This document shows positions 1 to 7,601 of a stretch of 64,000 bases of DNA, piece after piece. A model generated the notes under the pieces. The model saw only the letters and a list, made by a program, of their open reading frames with translations. It made no database searches and had not been told where the DNA came from. Position 1 is the first letter of the stretch. Each line of letters begins with the position of its first letter. The position numbers and the translations under genes were made by a program. Origin of the DNA: JASJAR01 sp038530285 (GTDB lineage: Bacteria > Pseudomonadota > Alphaproteobacteria > Rhodobacterales > Rhodobacteraceae); contig JBCBCY010000007.1 in assembly GCA_038530285.1 (NCBI GenBank), positions 62,001-126,000 of the forward strand, given 5' to 3'.

Positions 1-59
1 GGTGCAGCGGCCAGGCTGGCAGCACCGGCAAGAAGTGCGGCAGTAAGTTTCTTTGACAT
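1..59 (-). CDS. N-terminus of a secreted protein, cut by left edge
   Basis: Only the first 19 or so codons are inside the window. They read MSKKLTAALLAGAASLAAA, a positively charged start followed by an Ala/Leu-rich hydrophobic stretch, which is a typical Sec signal peptide of a periplasmic protein. An AAGAGGA ribosome-binding site lies 7-8 bases before the ATG. Family cannot be read from this fragment. Inference only: since xylose isomerase lies nearby, it could be a sugar-binding protein of an ABC importer such as XylF. Confidence 0.6.
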   Translation of the reverse strand, partial: MSKKLTAALLAGAASLAAA

Positions 60-342
60 CCCAATGTCCTCTTGATCACAGCGTGGCAGGCCCAAAGCGC
101 AATTTTCTAGGCGCAACGATTTCCCCCACGCAACCCTGTTGCGGTGTGCGGTCGATATCGGACTTCCCCTTGGCGGCCACACGTGTTTCGCCACACGTTC
201 AGCGCAGCGCCATATGTCTGGAACATGGGTTAAAGCGAAGGGAAGGCCGGGCCCCCGCCGCATCTTTGCGCGGGTCAAGATTGCTCAGATTTTAATCGAA
301 ATACCGGCCCATGACGCGGAAATTGAGCGCAAATTGATCGCT
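60..342. other. Intergenic region with operator-like inverted repeat
   Basis: This gap is upstream of the left-edge minus-strand gene and downstream of the small minus-strand gene that ends at 343. It holds an inverted repeat CGCAAC-CCT-GTTGCG at 129-143. Its GCAAC/GTTGC half-sites match those of the LacI-type palindrome at 7560-7577, with one base more between the halves. Short open frames here have no family features and are not called. Confidence 0.4.
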
Positions 343-765
343 CTACTCTGTTCCAATCGCCCAAATCTTAGCCGAGTTTTCCCGGCTGTCGGCCAAAATC
401 AGGGCTGAACACGACATCGTAAGTTCGCGCGCGCGCCGCTCGGCGAATTGGCGCTGCTCGGCATTCCAGCCGAATGCGGATTGCAAAAGCAACTGGGAAT
501 GGGCGGCCTTTGCATCAATCCGCAAAGCGCGTGCGCGAATTTCGTCTTCCGGTGCGGTCACTGCAGCAAGAAGGGATGCCATGTTGGCGTACATGACTGC
601 ATTGCGATCCGCCTGCACCGTTGCGACCAGCCAGGAATGCTCAACCTCCGCCGACAAACGCCCCGTACAGGTTGCAAAGTCGCGCATCAGGTTTTGCTCT
701 GCCGAAAGTGCAGAGCTGAAAAAGACCGTAAAAAACACGGTCAGATATGAAAGACTGTTCCGCAT
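343..765 (-). CDS. Small secreted protein of unknown function
   Basis: The protein has 140 residues from the ATG at 765. It starts MRNSLSYLTVFFTVFFSSALSA, a clear signal peptide with a likely cleavage after the final Ala. The mature part is about 118 residues, charged and mostly helical in character, with two Cys: one in RDFATCTGRL and one in LTMSCSALIL. That pattern suggests a small periplasmic helical protein with a possible disulfide. I do not recognise a named family. An upstream in-frame ATG at 810 would add 15 residues in front of the signal peptide and is less likely. The ribosome-binding site is weak. Confidence 0.65.
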   Translation of the reverse strand: MRNSLSYLTVFFTVFFSSALSAEQNLMRDFATCTGRLSAEVEHSWLVATVQADRNAVMYANMASLLAAVTAPEDEIRARALRIDAKAAHSQLLLQSAFGWNAEQRQFAERRARELTMSCSALILADSRENSAKIWAIGTE

Positions 766-1225
766 TGAGAAACAGTCTCGCAGGCAAATCTGCCGAAAGG
801 ATGAACACAATGCGCTTAGATACTGCCAATTTTATGTAGCTGCAGTGCCGCAAGGGGATCCGAAAACGCGACGGACGGACCCTCCTCCCAAAGTGTCCGT
901 CCGCCTCCGGCCCTCGCTCCCCGAAGGGTTTCAGCCGGTGTTCTTGATGAAAATCGAAACGGAGGCTTCAGGAGTAGTTCACAAAAACAATGCCCGCCGA
1001 ACTTCGTCGGCATCGCGTGAATATCCTGTCCTCCCCAACGACGTTCCAATTCGTGATTAAATTAATGGCAGAAAAAGGACGCCGAAGACAACAGTCATTT
1101 GATGCGACCAATTTACCTTGCGTCACCTTCGGTCTCGCCCGGTTGCGACCCGACAGCTCGGTTCGCTCCTGTCTTGCGGGCCACCGCGACACTGGTATGG
1201 TCTGGCGCGCAGGGAGGACCACATC
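766..1225. other. Intergenic region upstream of xylA
   Basis: About 460 bases between the divergent small secreted protein and xylA. I see no supported gene. It must hold the promoters of both genes. There is a short hairpin GCCGA-ACTTCG-TCGGC near 993-1008. I found no copy of the TTTGCAACCGGTTGCAAA palindrome here. Confidence 0.4.
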
Positions 1226-2527
1226 ATGACAAGCTATTTCGAGGGCATCGCGCCAATTGCTTTTGAAGGCGAAGGTAGCGCTAACGAGTTTGCCTTTCGC
1301 CACTACAACCCCGACGAAGTCGTGATGGGCAAGCGGATGGAAGACCATCTGCGCTTTGCTGTCGCCTGGTGGCATAGCTTTGCCTGGCCCGGTGGTGATC
1401 CGTTTGGCGGTCAGACGTTTGAACGCCCCTGGTTTGGCGAAACGATTGACCGCGCAAAGGCCAAGGCGGATGCCGCGTTCGACCTGTTCGCCATCCTGGG
1501 GCAGCCTTACTTCTGCTTTCATGACCTCGATATCCGGCCAGAGGGCGCGAATTTTGCCGAGAACACGCGCAATCTTGAAGAGATCGTCGACTACATCGGC
1601 CAGAAGATGGACGGCGCGAAGACCAAGCTTCTTTGGGGAACGGCGAACCTGTTCACGCAACGCCGCTTCATGTCAGGTGCCGCCACCAACCCCGACCCGG
1701 AGGTTTTCGCATATTCCGCGGCAACGGTGAAAACCTGCATGGACGCGACCCATCGACTTGGCGGTGAGAATTACGTCCTATGGGGGGGGCGCGAAGGCTA
1801 TGAGACGCTTTTGAACACCGATTTGCGCCGCGAACGCCAGAACGCGGGGCGGTTTTTGCAAATGGTCGTCGATTACAAACACAAGATCGGCTTCAAAGGC
1901 GCGATCCTTGTGGAACCCAAGCCGCAGGAACCGTCCAAGCATCAGTACGATTACGATGTCGCCACGGTCTATGGGTTCTTGAAGGAATTCGGTCTGGAAA
2001 CCGAGGTACAAGTGAACATCGAGCAGGGGCATGCGATCCTGGCCGGACACAGTTTCGAACATGAACTGGCGTTGGCCGCCTCCCTAGGGATTCTGGGGTC
2101 GATCGACATGAACCGCAACGACTACCAATCGGGCTGGGATACCGACCAGTTCCCCAACTCGGTGCCGGAGGTCGCTTTGGCCTATTATGAGGTTTTGAAA
2201 GCGGGCGGGTTTAAAACCGGAGGCACCAATTTCGATTCAAAGCTGAGGCGCCAGTCGCTGGATGCCGAAGATCTGGTTCTGGGCCATGTGGGTGGCATGG
2301 ATGTGTGTGCAGCCGGTCTGAAGGCCGCCGCGGCCATGCTGGAAGACGGAACACTAGAGGCAATGCGCGATGCACGCTACGCCGGTTGGGACAGTGCGGA
2401 AGGCAAGGCGCTGCTTGACGGGTCGCTGGAAACCGCGTTCGACAGAGTGATCCGCGAGGGGATCGACCCCGAGCCGCGTTCGGGCAAGCAGGAACGCTTG
2501 GAAAATCTGGTCAACCGGTTTGTGTAA
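1226..2527 (+). CDS. xylA: Xylose isomerase
   Basis: A 433-residue cytoplasmic enzyme that interconverts D-xylose and D-xylulose, the entry step of xylose use. The sequence has the family pattern: FAVAWWHSFAW with a catalytic-site His near the N-terminus, FCFHDLDIRPEG, KLLWGTANLFT, YVLWGGREGYE, ILVEPKPQEPSKHQYDYD with metal-binding Glu/Asp residues, NIEQGHAILAGHSFEHEL and GSIDMNRNDYQSGWDTDQFP. Length fits the roughly 440-residue class. The ATG at 1226 is chosen because AGGGAGG lies 8 bases before it and the protein begins MTSYFEGI as in homologues; a longer frame from 1118 adds an unrelated Arg-rich leader. No xylulokinase lies beside it. It converges with tdh, with only 20 bases between the stops. 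Confidence 0.96.
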   Translation: MTSYFEGIAPIAFEGEGSANEFAFRHYNPDEVVMGKRMEDHLRFAVAWWHSFAWPGGDPFGGQTFERPWFGETIDRAKAKADAAFDLFAILGQPYFCFHDLDIRPEGANFAENTRNLEEIVDYIGQKMDGAKTKLLWGTANLFTQRRFMSGAATNPDPEVFAYSAATVKTCMDATHRLGGENYVLWGGREGYETLLNTDLRRERQNAGRFLQMVVDYKHKIGFKGAILVEPKPQEPSKHQYDYDVATVYGFLKEFGLETEVQVNIEQGHAILAGHSFEHELALAASLGILGSIDMNRNDYQSGWDTDQFPNSVPEVALAYYEVLKAGGFKTGGTNFDSKLRRQSLDAEDLVLGHVGGMDVCAAGLKAAAAMLEDGTLEAMRDARYAGWDSAEGKALLDGSLETAFDRVIREGIDPEPRSGKQERLENLVNRFV

Positions 2528-2547
2528 ACGCGCAGGTCTCAGCGGCG

Positions 2548-3594
2548 TCACGTCCAGTCCAGCACAACCTTGCCGCTGTCGCCAGACCGCATAATCTCGA
2601 AGGCGGCCGCATAATCTGGTGCGGCAAAGCGGTGCGTGATCACGGCTGACACGTCCAGCCCGTTTTCGAGCATCGCGATCATCTTGTACCAGGTCTCGAA
2701 AATCTCGCGGCCATAAACGCCCTTGATGGTCAGCGCCTTGAAGACGATCCGCGACCAGTCGACCGGGGATTTGCCGGGCGGGATGCCCAGCATTGCGATG
2801 CGCCCGCCCATGACCATGGCGTCGACCATCTGATCGAGCGCGGCTTGACTGCCCGACATTTCCAGCCCCACATCGAAGCCTTCGCGCATGCCAAGGTCGG
2901 ACAAAACATCCCGCAAATCGTGGTCTTTGGGGTTGATGGCCGTCACATCTGCAACTTTCGCAGCCAGCGCCAGCCGCGCGGAGTTCAGATCGGTGATCAC
3001 CACATGACGCGCGCCCACATGTTTGGCCACGGCGGCGGCCATGATGCCGATGGGCCCCGCGCCGGTGATCAACACATCCTCGCCGATCAGGTCAAACGAC
3101 AAGGCGGTGTGCACCGCATTTCCAAGGGGGTCCAAGATCGCGCCAATATCGTCCGAAATCGCGTCTGGCAGGGGCACGACGTTGAAGGCGGGCAGGGACA
3201 GATATTCCGCGAATGCGCCTTGCTCGTTCACACCGATCCCGCGGGTTTCGGGATCAAGATGGAATTTGCCGGCGCGCGACTGGCGCGAGGTTGTCCCGAT
3301 CAGATGGCCCTCGCCGGACACGCGCTGGCCCAACTTCAAGTCTGTGACATCGCGGCCAAGCTCAACGATTTCGCCGGCGAACTCATGGCCGGTGATCAAA
3401 GGCACAGGTACCGTGCGCGCCGCCCAGTCATCCCAGTTCCAGATGTGAATATCGGTGCCGCAGACGCCGGTTTTCTTCACCCGGATCAAAACGTCATCGG
3501 GGCCGATTTCCGGGACCGGGGCGGTGATCCTATCCAGCCCCGGGGCGGGCTTGGTTTTGGCCAATGCGGCCATCTCATTGGAACGGTCGGTCAT
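2548..3594 (-). CDS. tdh: L-threonine 3-dehydrogenase (structural-zinc site lost)
   Basis: A 348-residue zinc-dependent medium-chain dehydrogenase that oxidises L-threonine to 2-amino-3-ketobutyrate with NAD. The catalytic zinc ligands are present (C45 in GVCGTDIHIWNW, H70-E71 in GHEFAGE), as are NAVHTALSFDL and the Rossmann motif GAGPIGIMAAAVAKHVGARH typical of Tdh. The four structural-zinc cysteines of the E. coli enzyme are replaced: this stretch reads GTTSRQSRAGKFHLD, giving Gly100, Ser103, Ser106 and Asp114. I recall similar Cys-less Tdh forms in other alphaproteobacteria, so this may be a subfamily trait. Its ATG overlaps the kbl stop (ATGA at 3591-3594), so the two are translated together as the normal threonine-to-glycine pair. 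Confidence 0.93.
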   Translation of the reverse strand: MTDRSNEMAALAKTKPAPGLDRITAPVPEIGPDDVLIRVKKTGVCGTDIHIWNWDDWAARTVPVPLITGHEFAGEIVELGRDVTDLKLGQRVSGEGHLIGTTSRQSRAGKFHLDPETRGIGVNEQGAFAEYLSLPAFNVVPLPDAISDDIGAILDPLGNAVHTALSFDLIGEDVLITGAGPIGIMAAAVAKHVGARHVVITDLNSARLALAAKVADVTAINPKDHDLRDVLSDLGMREGFDVGLEMSGSQAALDQMVDAMVMGGRIAMLGIPPGKSPVDWSRIVFKALTIKGVYGREIFETWYKMIAMLENGLDVSAVITHRFAAPDYAAAFEIMRSGDSGKVVLDWT

Positions 3595-4774
3595 GCCAGC
3601 ACCCCTACGTCACGGCCCGCCTTGGCGAAGGCATGAAGCGCATGGTCGAGGTCGTCGCGCGTCAGGGCGGCCGACATCTGGGTGCGAATGCGGGCCCGGC
3701 CTTGGGGCACGACCGGAAAGAAGAAGCCAGCCACATAGACGCCAAGTTCAAACAACCGGGCCGCCATGGCCTGGGCTTTTTGCGCCTCGCCGGTCATGAC
3801 GGGGATGATCGGGTGCGCGCCCGGCAAAACCTCAAACCCCAACCCCACAAGCCCCGCGCGCCAATAAGTGGCGTTTTCGGCGAGCCTGTCGCGCAGATGG
3901 TCGCCCGCCTCGGCTAAATTGATTGCCTCGATCGCGGCGGCACAAACCATGGGCGGTAAGGCGTTGGAAAACAGATAGGGCCGCGAGCGTTGGCGCAGCA
4001 GTTCAATCACCGGGCAGGCCCTGCGGTAAAGCCGCCAATCGACCCGCCAAGTGCCTTGCCAAAGGTGCCGGTCAGCACATCGACCCCGACGCCGGCGCGC
4101 GCCGGCGTGCCACGCCCAAAGGGGCCTACAAAACCTGTCGCGTGGCAGTCATCGACCATAACCTGAGCGTCGTAACGCGCTGCAACCCCGGCGATTTCGG
4201 CAAGTGGGGCAAAGTAGCCATCCATGGAAAGCACACCATCCGTGGCGATCATGATCCGGCGCGCCCCATCGGCGCGCGCGGTGCGCAACTGGGCGTCTAG
4301 ATCGTCCATATCCGCGTTGCGATACCGGTAGCGTTTCGCCTTTGACAGACGGATCCCGTCGATGATCGACGCATGGTTCAGTGCGTCTGACACAATCGCA
4401 TCCTCGGGGCCCAGCAAGGGTTCAAACAGTCCGCCATTGGCATCAAAACAGGCGGCATAAAGGATCGCGTCTTCCATCCCCAGATAGGCCGCCAAGCGCT
4501 CTTCCAGCGCGCGGTGCACATCAGCCGTACCGCAGATGAACCGGACCGAGGCCATGCCCAACCCGTGAGTTTCAAGCGCGGATTTTGCCGCCGCGACCAG
4601 GCGGGGGTCATCGGCCAGCCCAAGGTAGTTGTTGGCGCACAGATTGATATAGTCGGACCCGCCAACGGCCACATGTGCCGCCTGGGGCGAGGCGATGGGG
4701 CGTTCGTGCTTCATCAGCCCGTCGGCTTCGATGGCACCAAGTTCGCGGCGGATGTCTGCAAGAAATGTACTCAT
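3591..4774 (-). pseudogene. kbl: 2-amino-3-ketobutyrate CoA ligase, frameshifted
   Basis: The PLP enzyme that splits 2-amino-3-ketobutyrate with CoA into glycine and acetyl-CoA. The N-terminal part (4774 to 4007) starts MSTFLADIRRELGAI and contains NYLGLADDPRL, ASVRFICGT, DALNHASIIDGIRL, MVDDCHATGF and the PLP-lysine motif TGTFGKALGG. It stops at TGA 4009-4007 just after GGFTAGPAR. The rest continues in another frame from 4010: VIELLRQRSRPYLFSNALPP to the end at 3591. The two frames meet in CCCGGTGATTG and together give the normal length of about 394 residues if one base is restored. The second part can formally start with a GTG that overlaps the TGA, but neither half would be a complete fold-type I aminotransferase. 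It is either a true frameshift mutation or a sequencing error. Confidence 0.88.
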
Positions 4775-4841
4775 ACGTGTGAGTGTCCGCCCGCACCGGG
4801 TTTCAAGCAAGACCGTAACCGGCAAAAAGTGTCGCGAAGTG

Positions 4842-5672
4842 TCAGGCGGGGCCGATGGTGCGCAGGGCGTGGCGGGCGGCCTCGCGGATGGCGGGTTCAA
4901 CATCCGACAGGATTTTCACCCGGTCGAACCGGTCGGGATCGTTTGCCAAAACCTCACGCAGGGACCGGCCGAAGACCAGCCGCAACTCGGTGCCGATGTT
5001 GAACTTCGAAATCGCGGTTTCGCGCGCCAGCCGGGTGCGTTCGGCCACCGGCACGCCGGACCCGCCGTGGATGACCAGGGGCACGTCGGTGACGGCCTCA
5101 ATCGCGGCGATCCGGTCTGCATCCAGCCCGCCTTCGTGGTTTTCCTGCAGATGCACATTCCCGACCGAGATCGCCATGGCATCCACCCCGGTTTCGCGCG
5201 CGAAGATCGCCGCCTCGCCGGGGTCGGTGCCGCGCGACGCCTCGCCGGCGGCATAGCCGACAAAGCCAATTTCGCCTTCGCAGGAAATGCCTGCGCCATG
5301 GGCCAGATCGACCACCGCCTTGGTGGCGGCGATGTTTTCATCGAGCGGCAGTTTCGAGCCGTCGAACATCAGCGATGTAAACCCCGCAGCCAGCGCCGTT
5401 TCGCACTCTTCCATCGTGTAGCCATGATCGAGATGGGCCACCACCGGCACCGACACGCTGTCGGCCAGATGGCGAAACATCTGACCCAGAACCGGCAGGG
5501 GGGTATGGGCCCGGCAGGACGGTCCGGCCTGCAGGATCAGCGGCAGACTTTCGGCTTCCGCGGCGTCGGCATAGGCGCGCATGTCTTCCCAACCAAGGCA
5601 GACCAGCCCGCCCACCGCATAGCCGCCCGCGCGCGCGGGGTTCAGGACGTCTGCAAGGGTTGCAAGGGTCAT
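4842..5672 (-). CDS. Class II ketose-bisphosphate aldolase (IolJ/FbaA family)
   Basis: A 276-residue zinc aldolase of the fructose-bisphosphate/tagatose-bisphosphate family. The motifs run in family order: zinc-site AHLDHG, MFDGSKLPLDENI, CEGEIGFVGYAAG, TDPGEAAIFARETGVDAMAI, then VIHGGSGVP and SKFNIGTELR for phosphate binding. It begins at an ATG that overlaps the stop of the IolB-like gene (ATGA, 5669-5672). Next to IolB- and IolC-like genes, the best guess is IolJ, which cleaves 2-deoxy-5-keto-gluconate 6-phosphate into dihydroxyacetone phosphate and malonate semialdehyde. Another sugar-phosphate substrate cannot be excluded from sequence alone. Confidence 0.85.
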   Translation of the reverse strand: MTLATLADVLNPARAGGYAVGGLVCLGWEDMRAYADAAEAESLPLILQAGPSCRAHTPLPVLGQMFRHLADSVSVPVVAHLDHGYTMEECETALAAGFTSLMFDGSKLPLDENIAATKAVVDLAHGAGISCEGEIGFVGYAAGEASRGTDPGEAAIFARETGVDAMAISVGNVHLQENHEGGLDADRIAAIEAVTDVPLVIHGGSGVPVAERTRLARETAISKFNIGTELRLVFGRSLREVLANDPDRFDRVKILSDVEPAIREAARHALRTIGPA

Positions 5673-6511
5673 TTGAACTTCGCCACCATATCAAGAATGC
5701 CCGGGATCGTGTGCAGCTGATCGGCATGGGTCGGTTGGAAATACTGCACCAGCGACCGCTGGCTCAGCCCGGCCAGAATGGTGAAATAGTACATCTCATA
5801 GCCCGGCAGCACCGCGCAGGGATGATAGCCGGTGTCGATACAAATCGTGGACCCATCGACGATGTGATAGGCATCGCCGGGCGCGTTGTCTTCGCGCTGC
5901 AGCATCTGCAGGCCTGAGCCATGGTTGGGCCGGAAGCGGAAATTATAGGTCTCATCGTGGCGCGTTTCGTCCGGCAGCCGGTCGGTGTCATGTTTGTGGC
6001 TGGGAAAGCCTGACCAGCCCCCTGCGCCAACCGTGTAAAGCTCACTCACCAGCAGGCGGCCCACCTTGTCGGCCTGTTTCTGACCGAGGATGTGTTTGAT
6101 TTTGCGATGTGTTTTGGTGTCGTCCGACCCGTATTGCACAAGATCCAATTCGTCCGCGCGCACCGCAAAGGGGGCAAGCGACTGGTCGAACTTGGCCCCT
6201 GCGATGAAGACTTCGGCGCTGTCTGACCTGCAGGTCATGGCCGCTGCCGCCCCCACCGGCACGTAGGCGCCTTCAGGCTCGCCGTCCCAAACATCCACCC
6301 CGCGCCCGCCAAGGTCTTTGGCGGAAAAATCGCCAACCTCGACGTCGACGGCGCCCGTGGCCGGAACGATGGCGGTTTCAAAACCCGGCACGTCACTGAC
6401 GAATGTTTCACCCGCCTTCAGCTTCACGATGTTGAAAAAGTTCAACGGCACGGTGGTGTTGTCGACGCCGACGATGGGCTGGTTTTGGTTGTCAAAGGGC
6501 GGGATATGCAT
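5669..6511 (-). CDS. iolB: 5-deoxy-glucuronate isomerase (IolB)
   Basis: A 280-residue double-cupin isomerase of the IolB/KduI-like superfamily, which in myo-inositol breakdown converts 5-deoxy-glucuronate to 2-deoxy-5-keto-gluconate. The IolB signature is visible: VGAGGWSGFPSHKHD with metal-binding His residues, then RHDETYNFRFRP, a conserved DGSTICIDTGYHPCAVLPGYEMYYF segment shortened here to TGYHPCAVLPG, and a C-terminal Tyr/Phe-rich strand. It lies 9 bases downstream of the kinase gene and overlaps the aldolase gene by 4 bases, so the three are one transcript. Confidence 0.88.
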   Translation of the reverse strand: MHIPPFDNQNQPIVGVDNTTVPLNFFNIVKLKAGETFVSDVPGFETAIVPATGAVDVEVGDFSAKDLGGRGVDVWDGEPEGAYVPVGAAAAMTCRSDSAEVFIAGAKFDQSLAPFAVRADELDLVQYGSDDTKTHRKIKHILGQKQADKVGRLLVSELYTVGAGGWSGFPSHKHDTDRLPDETRHDETYNFRFRPNHGSGLQMLQREDNAPGDAYHIVDGSTICIDTGYHPCAVLPGYEMYYFTILAGLSQRSLVQYFQPTHADQLHTIPGILDMVAKFK

Positions 6512-6520
6512 GGCGGTTCC

Positions 6521-7501
6521 TTAAGGCTCGGTCGGTCCGGGATGGGCGGCGATGAACGCGTCAAGCGTTGGGCCATCGGGCAGGGGCGGGGCGCAACCGG
6601 GGTTCGACACGACGATCGCGGCAGCTGCCGACCCGCGCAAAAGGGCGGTCTTCAGATCGCGCCCCTCGGCCAGACCGGCCAGAAAGCCTGCCATGAAACT
6701 GTCGCCCGCGCCGTTGGGTTTGACCGGCTCAACGTTGTAAATGCCGGTTTTGATGACCTGACCGTCGGCGAAGGTCACCGCCCCGTCACCGCCCATTTTG
6801 TACACGATAATGCGCCCAGGGCGGGCGAGCGATTGCGCCTTGGCCAGCCCCTTGCCGGGGCCGCCAGCCATGAAATCGAACTCTTCATCATTGCCGACCA
6901 CAATGTCGGACGCATCCGCGACTTTGGTCAACATCTCAGACGCGACGTCGGGCGACGGCCAGGAATAGGGGCGGTAGTCCACATCAAATACAACCGGCAG
7001 CCCGGCGGATTTGGCCGCCTCTATCGCTGCGAAAAGGGCGCTGCGTGACGGTTCAGCCGAGGCGGCAGTGCCCGAGGAAATAAAGACACCGTAATCGGTA
7101 TAGTTCGGGGCCAGGGCATCGTCGGTGGTGACTTGGAAGTCCGCGGCCGAATTGCGGTAGATAACATTCTGGAAATCTTCGACCACGCTTTCATAGACCG
7201 CCAGTGATGTCCGGTATTCTCCGCCGACCCTGCGCACGAAATCCGTCCCGACGCCGTAGCCGCGCAATTGGTTGAGGCAAAACCAGCCCACCGCATCATC
7301 AGAAACCGACGTAAGCAAATCCGCCGTTCCGCCAAGTTTGACAAGGCCGACGGCGATATTGGCCGCGGACCCGCCAAGACCCGCGCTGAAGGTGCTGGCT
7401 TGGGTCGAGCGGGTGCCAACCGGATCAGCCCAGAAATCCATTCCGGCCCGACCAAACACGATAAAAGTGTTCTGGCTCAAGGCCTTCAACAAATCCTGCA
7501 A
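6521..7501 (-). CDS. iolC: 5-dehydro-2-deoxygluconokinase-like PfkB kinase (IolC)
   Basis: A PfkB/ribokinase-family sugar kinase of about 326 residues. It has the N-terminal AGLGGSAANIAVGLVKLGG motif and the C-terminal catalytic motif KPNGAGDSFMAGFLAGL with the base Asp. In the IolC role it phosphorylates 2-deoxy-5-keto-gluconate for the adjacent aldolase. The start is not an ATG: a TTG at 7501 reading LQDLLKALSQN is preferred because GGGGGAG lies 7-8 bases before it. The in-frame ATG at 7576 would place the first codons on top of the palindromic operator at 7560-7577 and is rejected. First gene of the minus-strand operon iolC-iolB-aldolase-kbl-tdh. Confidence 0.85.
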   Translation of the reverse strand: MQDLLKALSQNTFIVFGRAGMDFWADPVGTRSTQASTFSAGLGGSAANIAVGLVKLGGTADLLTSVSDDAVGWFCLNQLRGYGVGTDFVRRVGGEYRTSLAVYESVVEDFQNVIYRNSAADFQVTTDDALAPNYTDYGVFISSGTAASAEPSRSALFAAIEAAKSAGLPVVFDVDYRPYSWPSPDVASEMLTKVADASDIVVGNDEEFDFMAGGPGKGLAKAQSLARPGRIIVYKMGGDGAVTFADGQVIKTGIYNVEPVKPNGAGDSFMAGFLAGLAEGRDLKTALLRGSAAAAIVVSNPGCAPPLPDGPTLDAFIAAHPGPTEP

Positions 7502-7524
7502 AACACTGCTCCCCCTTGGTCTTT

Positions 7525-7541
7525 TTGGTTTGCCAAACCAA
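7525..7541. promoter_or_regulatory. 17-bp inverted repeat in divergent promoter
   Basis: TTGGTTTG-C-CAAACCAA is a perfect inverted repeat around one central base, between the iolC-type operon and the divergent dehydrogenase genes. It may be a second regulator site or overlap the minus-strand promoter. It differs in sequence from the 7560-7577 palindrome. Confidence 0.5.
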
Positions 7542-7559
7542 CCCGTAGGCGATACCAAA

Positions 7560-7577
7560 TTTGCAACCGGTTGCAAA
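7560..7577. promoter_or_regulatory. LacI-type operator, perfect 18-bp palindrome
   Basis: TTTGCAACCGGTTGCAAA is a perfect even palindrome with a central CG pair, the form typical of LacI-family operators. It lies midway between the divergent iolC (start 7501) and dehydrogenase (start 7602) genes. The LacI-family protein encoded at 9956-10957 is the obvious candidate to bind it. Confidence 0.75.
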
Positions 7578-7601
7578 GAGGCCGTCTGGGGGGAGGATCG
7601 T

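Noticed and set aside
139..408. Short plus-strand frames in the left 1 kb
   Set aside because: Arg/Pro-rich, overlap the better-supported minus-strand secreted protein, and have no binding sites or motifs.
3591..4010. C-terminal part of Kbl as an independent 139-residue gene starting at GTG
   Set aside because: It contains only the end of a fold-type I PLP enzyme, lacking the active-site Lys; the sum of both parts equals one normal Kbl.
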